From Bombardia bombarda (lineage: Eukaryota > Ascomycota > Sordariomycetes > Sordariales > Lasiosphaeriaceae), in the NCBI GenBank assembly GCA_030512295.1, contig JAULSR010000002.1:1488001-1552000 (forward strand): 64,000 bases of DNA, read 5' to 3'. The notes under the pieces were generated by a model. The model searched no databases, had not been told where the DNA came from, and was given only the letters and a program-made list of their open reading frames with translations. Numbering within the stretch: position 1 is the first letter of the stretch; each line of letters starts with the position of its first letter. The translations under genes were made by a program, and so were the position numbers. Positions 1 through 11,223 of the stretch are shown here, piece by piece.

Positions 1-1945
1 GACCCTTGAAGAAAGAGCCTATTCTAGCCATAAACAGGAAAATCGTTGAACGGATGAATCTGAGAAAAGGGGGATACCAATACATACTTCTACACTGTTG
101 CAGAGCAAGCAAAGCACGTCACTTTTTTATCTGCCGCGTACCTAGGTGCCGTTATACGTACGACAACAACGACGTGCACTGCCTTGTCTGAGGCAACCTT
201 TGATGACTGGGAAAATGAGAGTCAGGTTTCACTGTACTATCATAATTTCCGAACAATCCGCGCGAACGGTGAAGGCCAGAATTTGACTGAGTGACTCTCA
301 ACATATCGAGCGGTGTACGAATCTCTAATTTAGGCGTGTCCAAAGTTGAAAGGGCATCCGTGAATGTGGAGGAGATCGATACTTTGCAGATGCGGTGGAG
401 CTACCTAGGATGCCCGTCCATATTGGGATATGATGTGCCAGGGCGGCAAGGCAGCTTGGCAGGCTAATGGCTGGGCAGGGTTGCCTGCAATGGCCTGCCC
501 CAGACTAAGGTAACCTACCACAACCAAGCATGGGCCTCATGGCGGGACCAGCGCCCGTTCGGCCATTCACTCTCATTCAGTCTATGGGATGGTGCTTTGC
601 TTTGCTGCTGGTGAGGAATCCCATCATTATCTTGCTCTCCGCAGTACTACCTTAGGTCTGTCTGTAGATCGTAACCAGTACTCTGTATGGACGGGATAGC
701 GAACGCATCCATATCTCCGCACGCCTATCTCCATCCCACATCCCACATCCCACCATAGATTGGTAGGCATAGTACCTACAGTAGACCAAGCTGGTTATAT
801 CCCGTATCCCCAGGTTCAAAAGGATGATCCCTTCTCGTCAGTCAGCCCGTCCGGCCCCATCCCCATTGTCCATCAACAAACAGGAATGGAACAATGGGTG
901 CAAGTGGGGGCAACAATGAACCACTGTTTGGCACAAATGCAGGAGGAAAAAGATCTGTGCCGCCATCACGAGCTGGAACAGATCGGCCCAGAATAGGTAC
1001 CCCATACTTGCCATAGTAGCGAAAGCTAGGTGGATTCTAATCTGCTATGGATCGGGCAGCACCAGCACCAGCCAGCACCAGCCCGTTCGCGCCTTCCAAC
1101 CCATCCGCACCCTTGATCATCCAATCCAGGTTTCGCATCTGGCAATACCTTGCATCCGGCCGGTACCATCCACGAACAAAGCACACACCACGCACAGGGA
1201 GCTATCGACGGCTCAGTCTGCCCGATCTTTGCACTTGGACTTTGGTCACTCACTCACTCACCCTTCCGTTTCCGCTCCACCTCCACCTTCACACACCCCC
1301 TCTCCCGTTCTACTGCAGTAGTGTCTCTCTCTCTCTCTCTCTCTCTCCCCGTCTTCCCCTCCCCTAACCGGCCTGCCATCTGAAGGCTTCCAAATACCTG
1401 GGTACCTCCGTCCCTTCTCATCACTGCTGCCCCGCTCCGCTCTCGGGCCTGTCTGTCTGTTCTGTGTCACTGTCTGTCGAGGCCTTGGTGATCGTCAGGT
1501 TGCACCGACTCTCGCCAGCTACCGGCTTGGCGAGGGCCAAGGCAGCCCACCACCCACACACATACAACACACCTGTGACCTCGCAACTAATAGTAGCTAC
1601 CTTAGTAGCTATACTACTTGCTACACCTGCGCCCCCAAAAGTCCAGACACCCGCCCGCCGCCCGCCCTCCCGCCCTACCGATGTCTCTAGTCTCTATGCC
1701 CTCTTGGACATGGATGATAAACCCCACCTCTGCATATAACTTATTACACCTCGCGTCGTGAGACTGCCCGTGGCATGACGGTCCGAGTGAAGCCTTTACC
1801 TGTGCCTTACAGGACTAGGACTGTATTATCCCATATCGTCGTCTCGTCTAGCCAGCCTCGTGCCTTTTCTCTTCTTGATCCGTATCCAGCCAGCCGCCTT
1901 CGTTGACCAAGGCAAAGTCCAAAGAACGGAACTGCTGGCAGCTCG
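1..1945. other. Gene-free left flank and promoter region of the RBR ligase gene
   Basis: No open frame here is long or protein-like enough to support a gene. The stretch is normal in composition and has pyrimidine-rich runs, including a (CT)n microsatellite near 1324-1350. Part of it should be promoter and 5' leader for the gene starting at 1946. The ORF at 6-191 is short and low in complexity and I do not call it. Confidence 0.6.
1324..1350. repeat. (CT)n microsatellite
   Basis: A run of about 13 CT dinucleotides about 600 bp upstream of the RBR ligase start codon. CT-rich tracts are common in fungal promoters and 5' leaders, so this may belong to the promoter; that is inference. Confidence 0.85.
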
Positions 1946-4117
1946 ATGGCGTACCCGTCGCTATCGCTGGCGAGTAGCAGTGCCTCCGTCCTTGCCCACC
2001 GACCAGAAGTGAACGAGACCGATTATATTCGCCATGTTTTGGGCCATGCCACGGGCAACACCGAGCAAGATGTCGAGCAGGAGCTGTCGGTAAAGGCAAA
2101 CGCCCTCGGCATCGATCTCCCACTACAATCGAGGCCCTCGACCGCCACCACCGCCGCCGCTAAAAAGGCAGCAGCACACCTCTCGGGCGCCCCCTCCTCC
2201 TCCTCCGGCACGACTGTCTCTCATCATGGTCGTACCGCATCGACCAGCTCGAACGGTACGACCAACACCACCCTCACGTCGCAGACCTCACGCCACTCCT
2301 CGACCGTCATCCCTGCGACACTGACAGAGTCGGCGCGGAGGAGGTCCAAGAGCCTCAGCTTTTCGCAGTACGAGAAGTATCTGAGCAAGGTCGACCCGGC
2401 TTTGAAGCAGCCAAAGTTTTTTAATTCTTTGACTCTGAAGCACGACCGGTCGACGGGCGGCGGCGGGGGCACGAGGAGGAGCGTTGGGGATCTTAAAAGG
2501 AGCATAACGGGCAGGTTAAGGAGAAGGAGGCCTGTGACTCTCACCATCATGTAAGTGTGATGAACAACAATTTTGAACCCACACAAACATGCAAGCCTTG
2601 GTGAGCAGAAAGCATGTTCCTAACATCGACATGGCAGGTCCTGTATATGTTGTCGTGAAGACTTTGTCCAGGACCACAAGGTCCTGAAGACGCTACCGTG
2701 CGGCCACACGTACTGCCAGAGCTGCCTGACAATCATGATCGCCCAGTCAACGACAGACGAGTCAAGGATGCCGCCCCGCTGCTGCATCCAGCCAATTCCA
2801 GGCGCCATCATCAAGACGGTGCTGAGCCGCGAAGAGCAGCAGCTCTTCCTCAAGGCCGTGGTGCAGTACAACACGCCGTGGGAGTCGAGGATGTTCTGCC
2901 CAAACGCGTCGTGCGGCGAGTTCATTCCCCCCTTGGGCAAGATCGACCCCAAGCACCCGTTCGAGACGGTATGCAAGGTCTGCAAGACGAGGGTGTGCAC
3001 CACGTGCAAGAGGAATGCGCATCGTCTGGGCGTGGACTGCCCGGAGGACTGGGAGCTCGACGCGGTGCTCAAGATGGGGGAGAAGTCGGGCTGGCGGCGC
3101 TGCTACAAGTGCCGCACGCTGGTCGAGCTGTCGCAGGGCTGCACCCACATGACGTGTCGGTGCAAGGCCCAGTTCTGCTATATCTGCGGGGCCGTATGGG
3201 AACCGCAGGTCGGATGTCCAAACTTTTGTAATGGTGAGGAGGAGCTCGAGCGCCGCCGCGCTGAGGAGGAGGCAAGGCTCGCGGAGCTCGAGGCGGAGAA
3301 GAATGCGCAGGAGGAGCTCGCGGCAGCAGAGGAGCGGGAACAGCTAGACGCGGAGAAGAGGACTGCCGAGAGCGCTGAGTTTATGGCTTTGAGGGAGGAG
3401 CAAGAGGCTCAATTGACGAGGTTCAGAGATTTCGAGCGCACGATGAAGATTGTCATGTGGTCGAGGCAGTCGCAAAAGAGGCTGGTGCTGTGCGAAAAGT
3501 ACGCGGATCTGATGGACAAGATGAAGGAGCGCCACGCCAAGACGGAGCAGCACCTCGAAGACCGCCAGATCGAGGCAGAGATTGAGCTGCAGAGGAATTT
3601 GGAGCAGTCGGAGAAGAGCGTTAGGATACGGCTAAAGTATATGGAGGCCTATTGCAAGGGGGACGTTGCTACTGCTGCTGATACCAATACCAACGCGGCG
3701 TCGCGGAAGGTGACGGAGAAGCACCACGAGCAGCTGAAGCAGCAGTATCTCGTCCGGGATGGCATGGAGAGGAGGCGCCAGTCGCAAATCAATGTGCTTA
3801 GGGAGAAGCAGGCGAAGCGGATGGAGGAGCTGGTCGACAGACATGCAAAGGAGATTGATGTCCTCATCAATAAGAGAAGCGAAGAGGTGGAGGATCTCGC
3901 GATTGAGTTTGCGAATGAGGAGGAGGCGCTGCTGGTTATTTTTAAGAACCGCAAGGCGAATCTACGGAAGCGGTGGGAGGTGATGGTTGAGATTTTGAGG
4001 GTCGAGTTGGGGAGGCAGCATGGTGTGAGGTTTACGCGCATGGCGATTCCGGAGTGGCCGCTCGAGTCGGATGCCATTATAGAGATGCTGCTGCCGGCGG
4101 TTAGTGAGGAGTTGTGA
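1946..4117 (+). CDS. RBR-type (RING-IBR-RING2) E3 ubiquitin ligase with long C-terminal coiled coil
   Basis: Two exons, 1946-2550 and 2638-4117, with an 87-nt intron (GTAAGT...GGCAG), give 694 residues. The splice joins a Ser/Thr-rich basic N-terminus to a RING1 starting at about residue 204 (C-I-C-C...CGHTYCQSC). An IBR follows from about residue 288 (FCPNASCGEF...CTTCKRNAH), then a RING2 from about residue 357 (RRCYKCRTL...GCTHMTCRC...FCYICG). By family knowledge, the Cys of HMTC (about residue 375) is the catalytic Cys that takes ubiquitin from the E2 as a thioester, and all of these are present. After RING2, residues about 400-694 are charged and predicted coiled coil (many EEL/KRxEEL heptads), probably for oligomerisation or substrate binding. 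The substrate cannot be read. RING1 is broken in the unspliced frame, so splicing is required. Confidence 0.9.
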
Positions 4118-5923
4118 TATGTGTGTGGTTTCTGCCATGTTTTGAACGAATACTTGCTACCAGCCAGCCAGCCAGCCAGCCAGCCAAGGGGGACGGACTA
4201 ACTTGACTAGAAGCGATTGAACCAGCATATTATTGACACTAGACGATTTTTTTTCTTTTCAAACAAACAAACATTCTACCACACATCTCATTGCGCAAAC
4301 TTGAGTTTCATATATACCTTATATCTATTTTTATTCGGGAGACAAACAATTTCGATGCCAGAATGAGGGCTTTTCGGGTGGATGGCAGGGAGAGCATGGC
4401 GTTAATTACTTAGCCACACTACTTACTACATGATCTGTTGTGTTTCTTTTCTGTTATGTATTTGTCAACCAAGCAAAGGTATGGCAAAGCTGCCCAGACT
4501 GATTCGTTCCCTCACCATCCCCAAAGTGATGATTGATAGGACACGATGCTATTGTTGACGTCTGTCTAAAATGGAGTGGCATATTAACTCTGGATTAGAC
4601 GAGGAGGGCATTAGGTCCTCCTCCTCCTCTTGTTCTTTGCTCCGTTTCGTCGGGCTCCTCTCAGTGATGCTTAATGGCCGAGGTTCTACGGCGGCCACGA
4701 TGCCTGGCTCTCGTCATGTGCAATGGTCTGGTTGTAAGTAGAGTGGGTTGGGTTTGTTTTGCGGATATGTTTTGCGGATATGCTTTTTTTGTGTGTAGGC
4801 AACGGTTTGTTGCGCTGGTCAGTGATGCAACGAGGAGCTACCTTGAGGGCAATGCTTGCCCGAAAACTAGTAGGCAAATTACAAGATCAGGCGGTGCAGA
4901 CAGGCTCGAGGACCCTGATACCGGTAGGTTGTCAGTATCATAACGCGCCAAGTTGAGCCAAAAGTGAGGTGAGCCTTCAAGAGTCACAGGGAAGTAAATA
5001 AGCGGGGGCGGTGGGCAGCTTGCCGCTTCTCCCCGCGTTCGTAGGTAACCCCTCACTTCAGCATCCCTGCGTGTTAGTACAGCTCTGGTGGTGTGATGTC
5101 ACCCTGGCAAGGCTACCCATGTCTCTTTCGTTTTCCTTGACTGAATGGAATCTCACTTGCCTGTTTGAATCGGACCGGAAATCTGAATGAAAGATAGTAA
5201 GAGCAAGCATGGGTCTATTTGACTAGAGGGTGTGAAGAAGGTAGAGGGGATTTGAGGAGGAGGTGTAGTATACTTAGGTAGTAGAAGCAAACAAATTAAC
5301 GAAATAAACTGGTCAAGGCGATAGCGTGGGTGGATGTAGAAAGCAATACATACAAGCAACATAATGGCCAAAATCTCAGAGGAGTGTACTTCAAGTAGCA
5401 GATGGCATTCATCGTGAGCCGTATGAGAATGAGGGGATTAGCAGAAAGTACGGTCAAGTACCTCCCATATCCCACCCAAACACTCGGGTAGAATCCGATA
5501 AACTATCAAACTATCTAGATCGATAGCTACTTACAGTAGGAATGCTATACTCAATCCACCGCTCGTCGACGAACCATCCTTGGCAATATCCTCGTTATAA
5601 GCAAAGCCAAAAAGGATCGAGACAACCCAAGGGAATAAAAGAGAAATTGGCAGTCAAAAGAATCCCATCAACACCCAGTTCATGCCGTGACATGCCATGC
5701 TTACTACCAGAACTCTTCTGCCCGCGAACCAATCTACGGAAAGGCCCACGACTGCTCCTCCACTCCACTGCACAGCAGCACAACTGATTCTTCGTTTTCC
5801 CATCAACAGAGAACGATGTACCCCTTATAGTAATAAGTATCTATCACCTCCCAAGAACCCTTCACACCATTCCTCCTCAAGACAACCAGAGCAAAATAAA
5901 GAGACACATCCCACCCCAAAAAC
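4118..5923. other. Intergenic region between two convergent genes
   Basis: Holds the 3' ends of the RBR ligase (+) and the SH3 protein (-). A (CAGC)n tetranucleotide run lies at about 4161-4186 in the presumed 3' UTR, and a GGAGGAGG/CTCCTCCTC-rich stretch near 4600-4630. ORFs at 4674-4956 are short and show no domain. I see no gene. Confidence 0.6.
4161..4186. repeat. (CAGC)n tetranucleotide repeat
   Basis: About six to seven CAGC units directly after the RBR ligase stop codon, in the likely 3' untranslated region. Simple sequence repeat; no function is evident. Confidence 0.85.
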
Positions 5924-6787
5924 CTAAAATATCGAATTCACCAAATTACTACCAATCGTCGCGCCTGCGCCAAAAATCGCCGCATTCCCCAACTTCTTAC
6001 CAAACTTCTTGCCATGCTTGCTCACCCCGCTCTCCTCCTCTGGCTGGCCAGGCGGCGGCGCGTTGGGGTTATACGGATTCACCTGTCCCGCCGGCGGCTG
6101 AGGCGGGTAGGTACCTCCATACATTGGCTGCGGAGGTGGCTGATATCCTGCTCCCGGATACCCTCCGCTGTTTGCTGGCGGAAACCCCCCCGTCGTCTTC
6201 TCACTCCACCCATTATTCACCGGCAGCGGCTGCACCGCCTGCTGTTGGTTCTGCTGCTGCTCCGTCTCGACATAGCTCTTGGGGAAGATGCCCTCCTGCC
6301 CTGTCCGCAGGTTCCTCCCCATCCACCAGTCCGTGTTCATGTAATCGTACACGGCGATGCGGTCGTCGCGCTCGAAGCTGCAGTCACGCGCGTCAGACGC
6401 CACGTACTTGTAGAGGGCCTTGGCGTGCGCGATGGCGGGCTTGCCCGGCGCCGGGGGAGGAGGGTTGCGGCCTGGGAGAGGAGGTGGGCCGCCACCGGTG
6501 GACTGGTTGTAGGATGGCGGTGCGGCGTGGTGTTGGTTGTTGTTGGCCGCCGGGAGTGGTGTGGGCGTTGCTGCTGTGACGGGCGTCGGGACGGGCGCCG
6601 GTGTGCGTTGTGCGGCAGCAGGGACGAGCGAGCCAGAGATGCTGGACTCGGTCGGGAGCAGACTGTGGATGCTGTCAAAGGCGTCGTCGGTGATGACGCC
6701 CTTCTCGAGGAGCGACTCGAGCTCGTTCTTGATGAGGCGGAGGGACCTGTTGGCCTCGATCACGCGTTGGCGGTCGCCGGACACCAT
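5924..6787 (-). CDS. SH3-domain protein of the Lsb1/Pin3 (Las17-binding) type
   Basis: Single-exon gene of 287 residues. An N-terminal helical region (residues about 5-45, ending VITDDAFDSIHSLLP) is typical of yeast Lsb1 and Lsb2/Pin3. A Pro-rich linker follows with PPPLPGRNPPP, then one SH3 domain at about 121-178 carrying the ALYKYVA, DWWMGRN and GIFPKSYVE signatures. The tail is Gln/Pro/Gly/Tyr-rich with KHGKKFGKKLGNAAIFGAGATIG at the very end (basic then Gly/Ala-rich), a conserved feature of fungal homologues. In yeast this family binds the WASP homologue Las17 at actin patches and modulates prion formation; a similar actin/endocytosis role here is inferred from family. The start is the first Met of an uninterrupted frame. 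Confidence 0.9.
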   Translation of the reverse strand: MVSGDRQRVIEANRSLRLIKNELESLLEKGVITDDAFDSIHSLLPTESSISGSLVPAAAQRTPAPVPTPVTAATPTPLPAANNNQHHAAPPSYNQSTGGGPPPLPGRNPPPPAPGKPAIAHAKALYKYVASDARDCSFERDDRIAVYDYMNTDWWMGRNLRTGQEGIFPKSYVETEQQQNQQQAVQPLPVNNGWSEKTTGGFPPANSGGYPGAGYQPPPQPMYGGTYPPQPPAGQVNPYNPNAPPPGQPEEESGVSKHGKKFGKKLGNAAIFGAGATIGSNLVNSIF

Positions 6788-7464
6788 GGTTGGTTGATGA
6801 TGGTGGCTAGCTCAGGTAGGAAGAATGCGTCTGTCTGTTTGTATTGTTTTCTTTGGGCTGACGAGATGTGATATTACTTCGTTTCTTTTGTTCTAATGAA
6901 TTGGGTATCTTGGTCGGTTGTGTGGGGCGAGATGTGTTGCGGTTGACGTTGCTGAAGGTGGCGCAGGGTTACGGGACAAACTGTGTTCGGGAACTTTTGG
7001 GGCTGTGCTGCGGGTCACTGAAGCACACCGCGGCCCCCGCCAACGTTCCGCCACCAATACCCCCTATCCCAGGTTGCCCAGCTTCTTTGTGCACCCGTCG
7101 ATCCGTAACTGCGGCTTCGGTGATCGTCTCGAGTGCCGCAGATCCCCCGGGACCGGGATGCCCCTTTTCTTCAATGATTTACTGCGTTCACTCCTGGATG
7201 AAAAAGACGCCGATGTCGAATGCATCATGTTCTGGACAAGAAAGGCCAAATTTATATTCCAAAGCTTCTATCCAAAAAGGAAAAAAAAAGTATTCAAAAG
7301 TTCCTTTCCAAGCTCACAAACACACGTCATAAAACCACACCACATGATTTAAACTTCTAGACATCTGTACATCAAACAAGTCCCCGGTATAGTATACTAT
7401 TCGTATCTATTGAGCATCTGCCAAAAACAACACCCACCTAGACCAGCCTAGCACAGTCTAAAGT
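6788..7464. other. Promoter of the SH3 gene and 3' flank of 2-methylcitrate dehydratase
   Basis: Both neighbours are on the minus strand, so this 677-bp gap contains the upstream region of the SH3 gene and the 3' end of the dehydratase gene. The ORFs on the plus strand (6868-7352) overlap each other in two frames and look like chance frames. No other signal is seen. Confidence 0.55.
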
Positions 7465-9358
7465 CTAAACAAACTCACTCTTCTTGACAACATACAAGTC
7501 GACATACTCGTCGACCGACATGGCCTCGAGAGCCTTGGGGTTCTGGCTTAGCTCCACGAGGTTCTTGACCTGGTCGGCGCTGTAGTGGGGCTCGAGGTGG
7601 CGCTGGTACTTGGCCAAAATCTCGGGCTTGGCCTCCTCGCGGCGCAAACGGTGGCCGAGGGGCGCCTCGATAACGACCTCGTCGAGGACGGTGCCGTCGT
7701 TGAGCTCAACCGTCAGCGCGTTGCTGATGGTGCGGAGAGAAGGGTCGTGGTAGTCGGCAGTGAACTGCGGGTCCTCGACGCACTTGATCTTCTGGCGCAG
7801 GGACTCGACAAGAGGCGAGGTGGCCGCCTCGGATCCATCAGTGTAGTCGCCAGCCGTCAGGCGGCCGAACACCAACATGACGGAGCACATGTACTGGATA
7901 CAATGGTCGCGATCGGCAAAGTTGTCCATGGGCTTGAACTGCTTGTCTATGATACGAACGCACGCCTCGTGCGTCCGGCATGTGACGCCCTTGATGTCGG
8001 CAGCCGACTTGCCCAAGGCCTTGAGCTGGTCGTGGATCTTTTGCGATGCCTCGACGGCGGTTTGGGAGTGGAACTCAGCTGGGTAGGGATGTTAGCATGA
8101 CAGATCCGGGTAAAGAGGTGGGTGGCAGTAGGTGTGCGACATACCAGGGTACGACACCTTGAAGAGCACGTTCTCCATCACGTAGCTGCCATACGGCCGC
8201 TGGAACTCAAACTTCTTGCCCTTGAACAGGACATCATAGAAGCCCCAGACGGGTGCCGACAGAACAGTGGGAACTCCAGTCTCGCCCTTCATGACCTTGA
8301 GCACCAAGTTGACGGCGCGCTGGCAAGCATCGCCAGCAGCCCACGACTTCCGCGACATGGTGTTGGGGGTGTGTCTGTAGGTGCGCAAGCTCTGGCCGTC
8401 GACCCACGCCTGTGTGATGGCGTCGGCGGTCTGCTTCTCGCTGAGGCCAAGCATCTTGCTCACAACAGCGGCGCTGGCAACCTTGACCAGGACCACATGG
8501 TCGAGGCCGACCTTGTTGAACGAGTTTAGCAGCGCCAGGCAGCCCTGGATCTCGTGCGCCTTGATCATGGCCTCGAGGATGTCACGGACGGTGAAGATCT
8601 TGCCGCCAGCGAGGTTGCCGCCGGCCTTGTTGGTGCGGGTGACCCAGTCGGCGACGGCCAAGATGGCGCCGAGGTTGTCACTGGGGTGGCCCCACTCGGC
8701 CGCCAGCCAGCAGTCGTTGTAGTCGAGCCATCTGATCATGGCACCGATGTTGAAAGCGCCATTGACGGGGTCGAGCTGGAAGGGGGTTCCGGGCACCTTG
8801 GTGCCGTTGGGCACCACGGTCCCCTCGACGATGGGGCCGAGCAGCTTGGCGCACTCCTTGAAGCGCAGACCCTCGAGACCGCAGCCGAGCGTGTCAATAA
8901 AGACCCATCGTGCTGTGTCAAACTGTAGGGGGAGGGGGGGCAAACGGTCAGCCGGCGGTTAGCGGCAGTGTCTTATTGTCTCGCTGAGGGGTAAAGTAAA
9001 GTAACGTCGCGCAACCGCACATGGAGCATCTGTGCGATGCGTGTGTGCTGCGTGCGCTGGGAGGGCGGGGGAACAAACTCACGGCAAGGTCCGAGTTAAT
9101 TGGCTTGTTGTGCACGTAGTCGGCAATGTCTGTAATCTCCGGATCGTAGGCCCTGGGGGCAGAGGGCACAGGCGCGGAAGACTGCAGCGAAGCCATGGTT
9201 GAGAAGGTGTTTTGGTTGTGCGAGGGAAGGGACGAGCGAGGGGTGCCGAGTTTGGAAGAGCTACACAACGACGGCCTGAGCGCTGAGGTCTGGCAAAAAC
9301 GATGGGGCAGGCGCAGAGTTCTGGACGCCTGGCGCAGTCCGCGGTTGACAGCAGACAT
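7465..9358 (-). CDS. 2-methylcitrate dehydratase, mitochondrial (PrpD family)
   Basis: Three exons on the minus strand, 9083-9358, 8145-8922 and 7465-8078, with introns of 160 and 66 nt (GTGAGT...ACAG, GTATGT...CCAG), give 555 residues. The N-terminus ([20 protein letters not shown]...) is rich in Arg/Ser/Leu without acids, as expected for a mitochondrial presequence. The MmgE/PrpD fold is evident: [85 protein letters not shown] and [11 protein letters not shown]. By family, it dehydrates 2-methylcitrate to 2-methyl-cis-aconitate in the methylcitrate cycle that removes propionyl-CoA. Length matches fungal homologues (about 550). Exons join in frame across the [16 protein letters not shown] junction. 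An alternative start is the Met at residue 54 (MASLQSS); I keep the upstream Met for the presequence. Confidence 0.93.
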
Positions 9359-11223
9359 GATATGCTTGGCACTTGACAGTTGTTGCCGCCGGTGTGGGGG
9401 AAGTCAATTGGGCAAGGAGCAATGACAATCGAGGACCGTGTCAACGTGTCAGCTGAACAATTGTATAAAGACTTTTTTATATTTAAGTTCAGAAGGAAAA
9501 AAAAGAATAGACGGAAGGAAGCTTCGCCCTCCCTGGACCCCGACGATGGCTGACTTCGGCTTATGGGGGAAAGGAGCTTGGCCGCTGGACCGCTCAGAAG
9601 GAAGGGCATTACCGCGGCCTGCCGAAGCTCCCCCACAATCTTGTTCAGCGACCCCTGTCCAGCAACCCCTCTGAGCCTCGGGGATTGGAGAGACACCCCT
9701 GTCTTGCTGGCTTCCAGCTTCAAGGGAAGCGACCTTTGTCGAGCTGCCCAGCTCCTTCCGTTTTTGCCCATTTTTGTTTTCGTTGAGCGATTCCAATTCG
9801 TCGTTATCATTGGGTGCTCCGAAGACGCCGGCCAGATTCGTCGCAGCTTCCTTCAGTCTGATCAAGAGGAATCTGCCAAGCCCAATCTCGATTGCCTTTG
9901 TCCGTCGTGGCTTCCAGTTCGGAAGGTTCACGATAAATTGTTGTCATTTGCTGCCATTGCTGCCTGCCGACAACGGCATGCTCCAGTGATCATCTGTCGC
10001 CAAGCTGAGCAGGGTTTAGGGGTGAAGATGGGGTCTCCCTGATCCGGAGCGAACGTCTGAGCGCACCCGGACCGGAGCCCCGCACCCGGTTTCCTGGGGG
10101 CCCGGAGTCTTCAGGCACCCCCGCATTCGAACTCGTGGCTCCTTGTGTTTCTCAAGCCTCTAGCAGGCTCACCTACACAGCGGTGTATACTTTGAGAGAA
10201 AAATGTGACCACTGGGGAGCCTAAAGTCTCATGGCAAAAGTAACTTTCCTTCCGAGTGTCCAGACTCGCTCTCTAAGAAGGTTCGAGGCGCTACAAGATG
10301 TAGAGATCGTTGCAAGACAAAAGTGTGATAAGTACGATCATGGAAAAGTCAAATTGATATCTAGTTTCTGCTTTGCGAAAACGTGGAGACCATCGCCTCA
10401 TTTGTGAGACAATGCATTCCTCGAAATCAGCCACTCAAGATAGTTAGCGGCCGTAAATTTGGGACGAATTCATTTGCTGCTAGACGTACCCTCATCAGGT
10501 TGTTTGTTATCGTGCGAGTCCCCCCCGGAAATTTAAGCCGAGGAAAATAAGCTTCACTAACAACGGGACCAGTTGTGAGACTTCTGGTCAAACTTACAGT
10601 TGCAGGAAGTCGCGATGGTGTAAACCAAGTTCCATTTATTCTGAGCCAAAGGGCAAGTGCAAGACGCCCTATACAGGTGCGCTTGATAGCATCTAAATCC
10701 AACACAACTAGGTAGGTTGGTGCAGCGGTCTGAAACCTAGAGGCTGTCAGGTGTGGTGTAATGGCTTGCACTATCATAAACCCTTGTGGATATGGGTTCA
10801 TTCCGAAGACTGCCCAGCTACAGATCCGATTTATCCTCTTTTTTTGCAGCTTTCAAACATCTGGCTTGTATCATGTATATGTTGGGCAAGTTCTGTTTTA
10901 ATGGCACTTTTCGCAATGCGTTTTACAAACCAAAACCTCCACAGTGTAGTACATACACGGCGCACCCCACACCTCTAAACGATGTCGTCATAGGTAGCAA
11001 GGGTCATCTATGACCCCGACAACAAGTCCTCGTCCTACGAACACCCGTAGTGGCGATGCTTCAGATGAGGAAGATTTTATTTTTGTTAAATTTCAACGAG
11101 TATAATATGCCAAGATTTCTTCACAACATCACTTTAGTTCCTCCTCCCTTTTAACTTCTCAATTAAAACTCGGATATCTGAAGCAGACCGACTTATTCCC
11201 GACTACTTACACATCTCACCACC
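9359..11223. other. Divergent intergenic region between 2-methylcitrate dehydratase and glutamate decarboxylase
   Basis: A shared upstream region of about 1.9 kb. It contains copy A of the 65-bp dispersed repeat (10505-10569). A minus-strand frame at 9449-9931 (160 codons) is fairly protein-like but begins only with GTG behind an in-frame stop and has no domain I recognise, so it is not called. A minus-strand frame at 10427-10801 runs through the repeat and is also not called. Confidence 0.55.
10505..10569 (+). repeat. Dispersed 65-bp repeat, copy A
   Basis: Matches 15626-15690 (copy B) over exactly 65 positions without gaps, with 9 mismatches by my alignment. The shared core includes CGGAAATTTAAG, GAAAATAAGCT and CACTAAC. 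A shorter diverged match is at 13295-13336. No coding role is evident; it may be the end of a small transposon or a fragment of one. Confidence 0.75.

Noticed and set aside
6..191. Short plus-strand frame starting MKKEPILAINRK at the left edge
   Set aside because: 61 codons, no domain, high Cys/Arg in an arbitrary pattern; no splice partner seen.
9449..9931. 160-codon minus-strand frame upstream of 2-methylcitrate dehydratase with protein-like composition
   Set aside because: Starts only at GTG behind an in-frame stop, no domain, and sits in the expected promoter. Kept as a doubtful relic; RNA-seq would decide.
10061..10160. GC-rich stretch with ATTCGAACTC that recalls a tRNA B box
   Set aside because: No matching A box or acceptor stem at the right distance; no cloverleaf could be drawn.
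10427..10801. 124-codon minus-strand frame containing the dispersed repeat
   Set aside because: The repeat copies elsewhere do not preserve this frame, so coding is unlikely.
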